A stretch of 6,430 nt of DNA, taken from the NCBI GenBank assembly GCA_015491595.1, contig WFVP01000025.1, forward strand, positions 1 to 6,430, in the 5' to 3' direction. Shown in pieces: positions 1 to 6,430 of the stretch. Both the position numbers and the translations under genes were made by a program. The notes beneath the pieces were generated by a model that worked only from the letters and a program-made list of their open reading frames with translations, was not told the origin of the DNA and did no database searches. The DNA is from Anaerolineales bacterium. Its GTDB lineage: Bacteria; Chloroflexota; Anaerolineae; Anaerolineales; DRMV01. Every line of letters starts with the position of its first letter. Positions within the stretch are counted from its first letter, which is position 1.

Positions 1-690
1 TCCTTCGCGTTTGGCTTTCTCGATGAGGTCGGGTCGGCGTTCCCAGGTGCGTTTCAAGGCCTGCTCGCGGCGCCAGCGGGCGATGCGGGCGTGGTCCCCG
101 GAGCGCAACACTTCGGGGACTTCCCAGCCGCGGAACACCGCGGGGCGGGTGTAGTGGGGGTATTCCAGCAATCCCTGGGCGAAGGAATCTTCCTCGGGCG
201 CGTCGGGGTCTCCCAGGACGCCGGGGATGAGGCGGGTGACCGCGTCGATGACCACCAGGGCCGGGAGCTCGCCCCCGGTGAGCACGTAATCGCCGATGGA
301 GATTTCGTCGGTAACCAGGTATTGCCGTACCCGTTCGTCGATGCCTTCATAACGGCCGCAAATGAGGGCCAGCCGGGGGTGCTGGGCCAGCTCCCGGGCC
401 ACGTCTTGGGTGAACAGGCGTCCCTGCGGGGTAAGCAGGATGACCGGGGCCTGGGGCGGCCGTCCCAGAACGTCTTCCACTGCGGCGAAGATGGGTTCGG
501 GTTTCATAATCATGCCCCCGCCCCCGCCGTAAGGCTCATCGTCCACGGTGCGATGCTTGTCCGTGGCCCAGTCTCGAATGTTGTGCAGGTGCACCTCCAG
601 CAGACCCTTTTCCCGGGCCTTGCCCAGGACGCTCACACTGAGGTAGGGTTCGAACACTTCGGGGAACAGGGTGAACACGTCGAAGCGCAT
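1..690 (-). CDS. trmD: tRNA (guanine-N1-)-methyltransferase TrmD (3' end beyond window)
   Basis: TrmD transfers a methyl group from S-adenosylmethionine to N1 of G37 in tRNAs with a G at position 36, which prevents +1 frameshifting. It is a cytoplasmic SPOUT-fold dimer. The 230 visible residues start [13 protein letters not shown] and follow the family without a break. They include [15 protein letters not shown] at about 46-60, [10 protein letters not shown] at 111-120, the knotted SAM-binding segment [14 protein letters not shown] at 131-144, and [17 protein letters not shown] at 167-183. Arg153 and Asp168 match the conserved catalytic Arg and Asp of known TrmD proteins. The segment [13 protein letters not shown] lies at the left window edge, so only a short C-terminal tail is missing. 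The ATG has GAGGT (plus-strand 695-699) four bases upstream. The gene follows pcm after 15 nt and is probably co-transcribed with it. The usual neighbours rpsP and rimM are not upstream; downstream neighbours are out of view. Confidence 0.97.
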   Translation of the reverse strand, partial: MRFDVFTLFPEVFEPYLSVSVLGKAREKGLLEVHLHNIRDWATDKHRTVDDEPYGGGGGMIMKPEPIFAAVEDVLGRPPQAPVILLTPQGRLFTQDVARELAQHPRLALICGRYEGIDERVRQYLVTDEISIGDYVLTGGELPALVVIDAVTRLIPGVLGDPDAPEEDSFAQGLLEYPHYTRPAVFRGWEVPEVLRSGDHARIARWRREQALKRTWERRPDLIEKAKREG

Positions 691-705
691 GGGGACCTCG
701 CGTCA

Positions 706-1392
706 CTACCCAGCCGGAGATTCAGTGTTCCCGTACTCGCCCGGATGCCATCCGTATTTTCCCACCAGGGGCACGAAGGCCACGGGCTCGAAGCGCTCGT
801 GGAGGAAGTCCCCGTCGGTCCGGGTCCATCGCTCCAGATACTGGAGTCCTCGAGAACCGACGGGCGCGACCAGGCGGCCTCCAGGAGCCAGCTGGTCCAG
901 AAGGGGTTGGGGGATTTCCGGTGCCGCCGCGGTCACCAGGATGGCGTCGTAGGGCGCTTCGGCGGGCCATCCCAGGGTGCCGTCGGCCACATGGACATGG
1001 ACGTTGGTCAGCCCCAGGCGCTTCAGGCGCTCTCGGGCCTGTTTTGCAAGTTCGGGGATGCGTTCCACCGTATGGACTTCCCGCGCCAGGTGGGCCAGCA
1101 CGGCCGCCTGATAGCCAGATCCGGTGCCGATTTCCAGGACTTTTTCCTTGCCCTTGAGGCCTAACAGTTCCGTCATACGGGCCACGATGTAGGGTTGTGA
1201 TATGGTCTGGCCGAAGCCGATGGGTAGAGGGCCGTCCGCGTAGGCCCATTCCCGGTCCTCCGGGCGCACGAAGAGGTGCCGGGGCACCTGGAGCATGGCC
1301 TCCAGCACCCGTCGGTCCCGAATGCCGCGGGCCTTGAGTTGCTCCTCCACCATACGGCGGCGTTCCTGGGCAAAAGGGTCCTGCCGCTCCAC
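706..1392 (-). CDS. pcm: Protein-L-isoaspartate O-methyltransferase
   Basis: This enzyme repairs aged proteins by methylating L-isoaspartyl residues with S-adenosylmethionine in the cytoplasm. At 228 residues it is near the usual family length. Visible family signatures are [15 protein letters not shown] at 59-73 (substrate-binding region), the class I methyltransferase glycine-rich motif [16 protein letters not shown] at 85-100, the acidic ribose-binding strand VHTVER at 106-111, [21 protein letters not shown] at 138-157 or so, and the C-terminal VPLVGKYGW at 207-215. The start is GTG, chosen because GGAGGT (plus-strand 1398-1403) lies five bases upstream; the next in-frame ATG (residue 14) would cut into the conserved N-terminal helix. 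A -10 box lies about 27 nt upstream of the start codon. The stop is 15 nt from trmD, indicating an operon. The family assignment is secure; the exact start is likely but not proven. Confidence 0.96.
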   Translation of the reverse strand: MERQDPFAQERRRMVEEQLKARGIRDRRVLEAMLQVPRHLFVRPEDREWAYADGPLPIGFGQTISQPYIVARMTELLGLKGKEKVLEIGTGSGYQAAVLAHLAREVHTVERIPELAKQARERLKRLGLTNVHVHVADGTLGWPAEAPYDAILVTAAAPEIPQPLLDQLAPGGRLVAPVGSRGLQYLERWTRTDGDFLHERFEPVAFVPLVGKYGWHPGEYGNTESPAG

Positions 1393-1418
1393 CGCGCACC
1401 TCCCCAGGGTCTGGCGGA

Positions 1419-1427
1419 ATTGTACCA
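1419..1427 (-). promoter_or_regulatory. Putative extended -10 promoter of pcm-trmD
   Basis: Read on the minus strand this is TGGTACAAT: a TACAAT -10 hexamer (one mismatch to TATAAT) preceded by TGn, the extended -10 motif. No good TTGACA-like -35 is found 16-18 bases upstream, which fits an extended -10 promoter. Transcription would begin near 1412, giving a leader of about 20 nt with the pcm Shine-Dalgarno site inside it. The call rests on sequence pattern and position only. Confidence 0.6.
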
Positions 1428-1443
1428 GATGGGGGAGCGCTGA

Positions 1444-1478
1444 GGGTTGGTCTTGGGTTGCTTGGCTTGAGTTGGCTT
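1444..1478 (-). other. CA-rich, G-poor stretch after the four-gene block; possible Rho-utilisation site
   Basis: Immediately after (and overlapping) the TAA of the 272-aa gene, the minus-strand RNA has about 15 C, 15 A, 4 G and 1 U in 35 nt, with a loose repeat of AAGCCAA/AACCCAAG units. It cannot form a strong hairpin and has no U-tract, so it is not an intrinsic terminator. C-rich, G-poor unstructured RNA is typical of Rho loading sites. Its place between the end of one transcription unit and the pcm promoter makes Rho-dependent termination plausible, but this is inference. Confidence 0.3.
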
Positions 1479-2295
1479 ATCCCCCTTTACCTGCGTGGTG
1501 GTAGGCCTGTCGGCGGGCCTCCAGGGTTCGCCATATAGCCTCCGGCACCGTTGCCCGTATCGCGGGCATGAGCTTCTCCATGAGGAAAGCCCGATGTTGT
1601 GGGGGCAGTTGGACCGAGGAAATGTGCCATGTCCGGCCTTGGGCGGTGACCTCCAGGACGGCGGTTTCGCCTCCGATGGCCGTCACGGTTTTCCCCTTTT
1701 CAAGAGGGGCGGTCCCAAGGAAACCGCCTTCAAGGAGTAAGGTGTACACGCACAGGGCTTCGCGCGTCCAGACGGCAAACGTTTCCCGCCATGTAGGTAC
1801 TTGGGGGCCGGGATAATCGGGCCAGAAGGTGATGTTACCTTGCATGCGGGGATACAGGGCTTGACGGGAATGCGACGGCGCTTTCCGAGGGCGCAACGTG
1901 ATGCGGTATTCGTAGTGGTGAGGTGGAGGCACAGCACCGGACGCCCACTCGCACGTGAGGGCGAAATCCTCAGGCAGGAGGGATTCGTAGAACCCGAGGT
2001 AATCGCAATCTTCTGAGGGGACAGGCTGGCAAATGAAGGCATTCAATTCCGCGGAGGCCCGGTAAACCACACCTTCTGGACCTACCACGCGGCAGTCCTC
2101 TCCAAAAGAGTACCACAGGCTGCGGAGTTCTTCCGGGGTTTGACCGGGCTGGCGTAAGGCTTCCAAGGAGCTGCGGGTTCGGCGGCGGGCATACTCGATG
2201 GCCGCTTCCTGGGTGGGAAAACCGGGCACCGAGATTTCGTGCTCGGGATCGTCGGCGAAGTGAAACATATCGCATACGATGACAATGTAACCCAT
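1477..2295 (-). CDS. Uncharacterised 272-aa protein, apparently two modules
   Basis: I do not recognise a function. The N-terminal 90-110 residues (MGYIVIVCDMFHFADDPEHE, then GFPTQEAAIEYARRR at 25-39, TPEELRSLWYSFGED at 53-67 and VVGPEG at 70-75) resemble a family of small uncharacterised bacterial proteins with a DNFHYMDEDE-like start, an alternating strand/helix pattern and a 'FGEDPFVVGP' segment. Residues from about 125 to 250 form a different, beta-rich stretch (YEYRITLRP, then GNITFWPDYPGPQVPTWRETF at about 153-173, and a possible beta hairpin at 202-227), followed by a basic helix. No signal peptide, membrane segment or catalytic motif is visible. The ATG is preceded by GAGGGG that overlaps the stop codon of the upstream gene (TGAGGGG), ten bases before the start. 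The 12-nt gap suggests translational coupling with the 154-aa gene. It is the last gene of the four-gene block. Confidence 0.85.
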   Translation of the reverse strand: MGYIVIVCDMFHFADDPEHEISVPGFPTQEAAIEYARRRTRSSLEALRQPGQTPEELRSLWYSFGEDCRVVGPEGVVYRASAELNAFICQPVPSEDCDYLGFYESLLPEDFALTCEWASGAVPPPHHYEYRITLRPRKAPSHSRQALYPRMQGNITFWPDYPGPQVPTWRETFAVWTREALCVYTLLLEGGFLGTAPLEKGKTVTAIGGETAVLEVTAQGRTWHISSVQLPPQHRAFLMEKLMPAIRATVPEAIWRTLEARRQAYHHAGKGG

Positions 2296-2307
2296 ACGTG
2301 GTACCCC

Positions 2308-2772
2308 TCATGTCCGATTGGAAGAGGAGAACACGTCTCCCCAATCTTGCGTCGGTGGCGGGTTTGTAGAATCCCGGTGTTTCACTACCTGGGTTTCCAC
2401 AACGATGCCCTTCTCGATTTTCACGAGCCATTCTTCTTCGTAGAGCGTGGCAAATCCCATATGCACATAGTGCAGCACGTTCCCCCGAGGGATGCGGAGG
2501 ACGCCGCTGAACCAGTGGGCGAAGACCGGTCCATCGGACACGAGTTTGTATCGCCCTTCAATGTCCACCAGATAGAAACGGCCGTTCCGGATTTCCCAAG
2601 TGGCGATGTAGCGCCGCCAGCACGCGGTGGAGAAAATGATGGGGTCACACGCCTCCAATTCGTCGTCACGGCGTTCTTGGATGCGTGGGTCCCCTATTGG
2701 CAGGGGTGGACAGAAGGCCATCGAACAGATTTCTCCTTCATAAATGAGCTTTTCGTGCACTTGAGCCGTCAT
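2308..2772 (-). CDS. Uncharacterised MTAQ-family protein (154 aa)
   Basis: This 154-residue protein belongs to an uncharacterised bacterial family that I recognise by pattern: members start MTAQ, then carry a STACWRGY-like segment (here FSTACWRRYIATWEI at 47-61), a beta-strand run (GRFYLVDIEGRYKL at 64-77), PVFAHWFSGVLRIPRG at 82-97 and YVHMGFATLYE at 102-112. It is predicted to be mostly beta and soluble; I see no signal peptide or membrane helix. The reading frame stays open upstream to an ATG at 2904, but I chose 2772 because MTAQ is the family start and AAAGGGGAG lies six bases before it. That Shine-Dalgarno site is part of an inverted repeat ending at the ATG. The gene lies 183 nt after the protease-like gene and 12 nt before the 272-aa gene. 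Function is unknown. Confidence 0.85.
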   Translation of the reverse strand: MTAQVHEKLIYEGEICSMAFCPPLPIGDPRIQERRDDELEACDPIIFSTACWRRYIATWEIRNGRFYLVDIEGRYKLVSDGPVFAHWFSGVLRIPRGNVLHYVHMGFATLYEEEWLVKIEKGIVVETQVVKHRDSTNPPPTQDWGDVFSSSNRT

Positions 2773-2784
2773 GGGGAACTCCCC
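2773..2784 (-). promoter_or_regulatory. Inverted repeat over the ribosome binding site of the 154-aa gene
   Basis: On the minus strand GGGGA-GT-TCCCC sits directly against the ATG, and its left arm is the Shine-Dalgarno sequence. In RNA four G-C pairs (GGGG/CCCC with an AGUU loop) could hide the site until a ribosome or factor opens it. The arms are visible in the sequence; any regulatory role is inference. Confidence 0.35.
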
Positions 2785-2955
2785 TTTCCAACCCATTCTT
2801 GAATAAGAGATATCCTCAATGCGCCTTCCCTTTACGTCACCGTGGAGAGGAACGATGCTGGGATAGTGGGACGGTTCGGTGGCCACGCCAGCGGAAGTGT
2901 CCAATGGTTAACGAGGGCGCTGCTGGGGTTGGGAGGCGAAGGATAGCGTCGACCG
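2773..2955 (-). other. 183-nt gap within the four-gene block
   Basis: This gap separates the stop of the protease-like gene from the start of the 154-aa gene. No hairpin with a U-tract is visible, so the protease-like gene seems not to have an intrinsic terminator here. I found no -10/-35 pair that I would call. The reading frame of the 154-aa gene continues open through part of it (to 2904), but that stretch has no Shine-Dalgarno site and does not look like family sequence. A separate promoter for the last two genes is possible but not shown. Confidence 0.4.
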
Positions 2956-3558
2956 TTACATTCCCCTCCTGAGTTGTCTTACCTTCCTAAACGTCGAAGC
3001 AAACCATCCGAGGTATAGGAGCAAGGCCAGCCCAAAGCCCACTTTGAGGGTGGCATCCGGAAGGCCCGTGCCTTCCGAGAGCAGCCACAGGAAATCCGCC
3101 ATATCGACGCGCATCAACCCTGTTTGTCGTCCGATATCCGCAAGCAAGCCCTGCAGACCCTGAAACAAAGCGTCGAACCCACATACGCCTATGAGGATTT
3201 TACAAAAGAATCCACATCGGTGGCCCTTCCCTTGTTGCGCATATCTCAGGAGTCCCCAGGCCAATCCTTGCGTGAACAGCACCCCTCCCAGCGCGACGGC
3301 CACATTCCCCGCCCAGGAGAGGGCTTCTTCGTGGTACACGTTGCATCCGATGCAGGCCAGCCGGCCGTCGGGGTGCAGGCGGTATAACGCGTAGGTAGCG
3401 CGGGCGTCACCCAACAACCGGGCCAAAACAGTGTGCCCGATTTCGTGCACGTTGATCATCACGAATAAGGCCACCAGCCCCGCCAAGACATACAGCACTC
3501 CTTTAGTCAGGAGGCGGGTTGGGGTGCTGGGACGGTTTGCGCTGGGGGCGTTCGACAT
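2956..3558 (-). CDS. Putative M50-like membrane zinc metalloprotease (200 aa)
   Basis: HEIGH at residues 38-42 matches the HEXXH zinc-protease motif. It sits at the end of the first hydrophobic segment (about 20-37), as in M50 intramembrane proteases, which cleave proteins within or near the membrane. Further hydrophobic segments lie at about 84-106, 119-140 and 172-187, and the C-terminus is basic. No clear second M50 motif (LDG) is seen; Asp152 in VDMADF or Asp168 might supply a third metal ligand, but this is a guess. A CIGC pair (69-72) lies in the loop after the HEIGH helix. There is no PDZ domain. The ATG at 3558 was chosen over an in-frame ATG at 3678, since the longer version would overlap the nuclease gene and add a low-complexity basic tail. 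AAAAGGAC precedes the start by ten bases. It could be an inactive or non-proteolytic relative. Confidence 0.8.
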   Translation of the reverse strand: MSNAPSANRPSTPTRLLTKGVLYVLAGLVALFVMINVHEIGHTVLARLLGDARATYALYRLHPDGRLACIGCNVYHEEALSWAGNVAVALGGVLFTQGLAWGLLRYAQQGKGHRCGFFCKILIGVCGFDALFQGLQGLLADIGRQTGLMRVDMADFLWLLSEGTGLPDATLKVGFGLALLLYLGWFASTFRKVRQLRRGM

Positions 3559-3573
3559 AGGACCATCTGTCCT
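3559..3573 (-). promoter_or_regulatory. Inverted repeat over the ribosome binding site of the protease-like gene
   Basis: On the minus strand AGGAC-AGATG-GTCCT is a perfect 5-bp stem with a 5-nt loop that ends at the ATG. Its left arm is part of the AAAAGGAC Shine-Dalgarno site. It falls in the 28-nt gap after the nuclease stop codon, so a ribosome finishing the nuclease could disrupt it. The repeat is seen directly; translational control is inference. Confidence 0.35.
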
Positions 3574-3586
3574 TTTCCTGGCCGGG

Positions 3587-4447
3587 TCAAGCTTCCTCGT
3601 CGCCCCGCCCGATTCGGTACCAGGCATTGCGAAACTCGTCCTTCTCGTACGCACTGGGCCAGAGCCAGTAAGACACACGTCCGTCTTTCTCGCCCCGATG
3701 GGCCAGTTGCCTGACCTCCTCCGGGGTGAGGATGAAAGCGGTGGGTTCGGAAACCACCCTGTTGACGATGACCCAAAAATCCCCCATGAGGTTATCCAGC
3801 GTCCGGCCCAGAGGGACAGGTGCCCGCTTGCTGAGGGACTTCACTTGAATCCCAATGAACCGCTTGCCGTCGCGGCTGTAAGCGACGATGTCGATACCGC
3901 GCGCATTTCGCGCCGTAGGCATCACATTCCACCCAAGCAGTGAGAGGAAATCCTGGAAAAGCTTGTAAATCTTTTGTGTAGCGTGCGGATCGAGGGCCTG
4001 CCGGCCTTCGGTTGTTACATCTCCAGCGAAGCGTACAATCGGCCCCTGGCGCTCCCCATTCCGGTACAGCGCCCATGCATTGCCGTCGGTGTAAATCAGA
4101 TTGGGAAGATTTCGCAGTTTACGCCATTGTTCGCGGTCGTGACCGGTGAATTTAGAGGGGTCGGCCCCTTTACCGGGTGCTTTGAGTTCGATATGTCCGG
4201 TTATGAGACCGTTGACCAATACGCCCAAATCGGGACGGACACGCAAGGGGCTTACTTGGACTTCCGGGACAACGTGGACTTGCAAGTTCAAGATGGAACC
4301 CACCCGCTGTAACAGACGAATGAGAGGAGCTTTTAGTTGCTCTTCTGGATGGGCCTCCGCTCTTATGGCTGCACCGGAAATTTGCTTAACCGCCTCCGCG
4401 AAAGCCTCAATCGCTTTCTTGAATTCAATGAGAGATGAAGCAGTCAT
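3587..4447 (-). CDS. Putative double PD-(D/E)XK nuclease (restriction-like N-domain fused to Mrr-like C-domain)
   Basis: The 286-residue protein has two regions that each resemble a PD-(D/E)XK nuclease. Residues about 33-168 look like the N-terminal nuclease region of type IIG/ISP restriction-modification enzymes: EEQLKAPLIRLL at 35-46, RPDLGV at 71-76 (Asp73), HIELKAPGKGADP at 85-97 (Glu87, Lys89), then HDREQWRKLRNLPNLIYTDG at 103-122 and WALYRNGE. Residues about 165-286 form a second unit: LGWNVMPTARNARGIDIVAY at 171-190 (Asp186), IQVKSLSKR at 200-208 (Gln201, Lys203, a QxK variant as in Mrr and some Holliday-junction nucleases), LDNLMGDFWVIVN at 217-229. No methyltransferase or helicase motif is present here or nearby. 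The ATG has GAGGT three bases upstream. It is the first gene of the four-gene block and likely acts on DNA in the cytoplasm; substrate and biological role are unknown. Confidence 0.82.
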   Translation of the reverse strand: MTASSLIEFKKAIEAFAEAVKQISGAAIRAEAHPEEQLKAPLIRLLQRVGSILNLQVHVVPEVQVSPLRVRPDLGVLVNGLITGHIELKAPGKGADPSKFTGHDREQWRKLRNLPNLIYTDGNAWALYRNGERQGPIVRFAGDVTTEGRQALDPHATQKIYKLFQDFLSLLGWNVMPTARNARGIDIVAYSRDGKRFIGIQVKSLSKRAPVPLGRTLDNLMGDFWVIVNRVVSEPTAFILTPEEVRQLAHRGEKDGRVSYWLWPSAYEKDEFRNAWYRIGRGDEEA

Positions 4448-4589
4448 AAGACCTCATCCCCAACAAGGGCGCTATCGGTCTCGAACGATGGGTAAAATCC
4501 CTTTGCTTCGTGGCCTCAATGTTGGCGCTATGCGACAGAACACGAATTCATCGTCCAAGGCTGTCCATCTTGCCCCACTGTTGAGGCAT

Positions 4590-6109
<1,520 letters not shown>

Positions 6110-6140
6110 TTGGGCGAATTCAGGCGCAGGAGGTGACGCC

Positions 6141-6430
6141 GTGTTGCGTGTAGGCTATATCGGCTTGGGAACCATGGGGAAACCCATGGCCCGGAACATC
6201 CTGAAGGCCGGTTTTCCCCTGGTCGTCCACAATCGTTCCCGGGGACCGGTGGAGGAACTGGTGGCCGAAGGCGCGCGAGCCGCTTCTTCCCCCGCGGAGG
6301 TGGCCGCCCAGGTGGACGTGGTCATCACCAACCTACCGACTTCTAAGGACGTGGAACAGGTAGCCCTGGGGCCGGGAGGCATCCTGGAAGGGGCCCGGGC
6401 AGGCCTGATTTTCGTGGACCACTCCACCAT
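6141..6430 (+). CDS. 3-hydroxyisobutyrate dehydrogenase-family NAD(P)-dependent oxidoreductase (N-terminal part)
   Basis: The first 96 residues are visible. They form a Rossmann fold typical of beta-hydroxyacid dehydrogenases (3-hydroxyisobutyrate dehydrogenase, tartronate semialdehyde reductase, related imine reductases). The dinucleotide motif is VGYIGLGTMGKPMARNILKAG at 4-24, followed by VVHNRSRGPVEEL at 28-40, where Asn31-Arg32 would favour NADP(H) by analogy with the family. DVVITNLPTSKDVEQV lies at 59-72 or so, and FVDHST at 91-96 is the start of the substrate-binding DxST motif, cut by the window edge. The start is GTG, set by AGGAGGT at 6128-6134 six bases upstream. It follows eno by 31 nt with no terminator in between, so it may share the eno transcript. 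The precise substrate cannot be told from this part. Confidence 0.92.
   Translation, partial: MLRVGYIGLGTMGKPMARNILKAGFPLVVHNRSRGPVEELVAEGARAASSPAEVAAQVDVVITNLPTSKDVEQVALGPGGILEGARAGLIFVDHST

Noticed and set aside
91..1164. Long plus-strand open frame (357 codons) opposite trmD and pcm
   Set aside because: It is antisense to two clearly recognisable genes, gives no protein-family pattern, and long antisense frames are expected in GC-rich codons.
2773..2904. 44-residue N-terminal extension of the 154-aa protein
   Set aside because: There is no ribosome binding site at 2904, and the family start MTAQ with a good Shine-Dalgarno site lies at 2772.
3559..3678. 40-residue N-terminal extension of the protease-like protein
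   Set aside because: It would overlap the end of the nuclease gene, and its basic, low-complexity sequence is the out-of-frame reading of that gene.
4470..4495. TTCGAGA on the minus strand, reminiscent of a tRNA T-loop
   Set aside because: The flanking bases do not form a 5-bp T-stem and no acceptor or anticodon arm is present.

Overview
The window looks like chromosomal DNA from a GC-rich bacterium. Two sets of housekeeping genes flank a block of poorly characterised genes. The taxonomic hints are indirect: GC-rich third codon positions, strong Shine-Dalgarno sites of the GGAGGT type, sigma70-like -10 boxes, and protein styles that remind me of thermophilic Chloroflexota (Anaerolineae-like). 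I hold that assignment with low to moderate confidence, because no rRNA or lineage marker is present.

Left flank (1-1427, minus strand): a promoter with an extended -10, then pcm (protein-L-isoaspartate O-methyltransferase, GTG start), then trmD (tRNA m1G37 methyltransferase), which runs off the left edge. The two genes are 15 nt apart and form an evident transcription unit. Both enzymes use S-adenosylmethionine.

Centre (1477-4447, minus strand): four genes in one direction with lower GC than the flanks. In transcription order they are: (1) a 286-aa protein that appears to fuse two PD-(D/E)XK nuclease domains, one like the N-terminal nuclease of type IIG/ISP restriction-modification enzymes and one Mrr-like, with no methyltransferase; (2) a 200-aa multi-pass membrane protein with an HEIGH zinc-protease motif (M50-like); (3) a 154-aa protein of an uncharacterised family whose members often begin MTAQ; (4) a 272-aa protein that looks like two modules. 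Gaps are 28, 183 and 12 nt. The nuclease and the membrane protease could belong to a defence or stress cassette, but nothing in the window proves that they work together. A CA-rich, G-poor stretch follows the last stop codon and lies just before the pcm promoter.

Right flank (4448-6430): a 366-nt divergent intergenic region with a putative promoter in each direction, then eno (enolase, complete, with all catalytic residues present), and 31 nt later the start of a 3-hydroxyisobutyrate dehydrogenase-family NAD(P)-dependent oxidoreductase that runs off the right edge.

The main points of interest are the double-nuclease fusion and its low-GC neighbourhood. Smaller ones are inverted repeats that pair with the Shine-Dalgarno site of two adjacent genes, a GGTACAAT box shared by the pcm and eno promoters, and a one-residue-longer active-site loop in the enolase.
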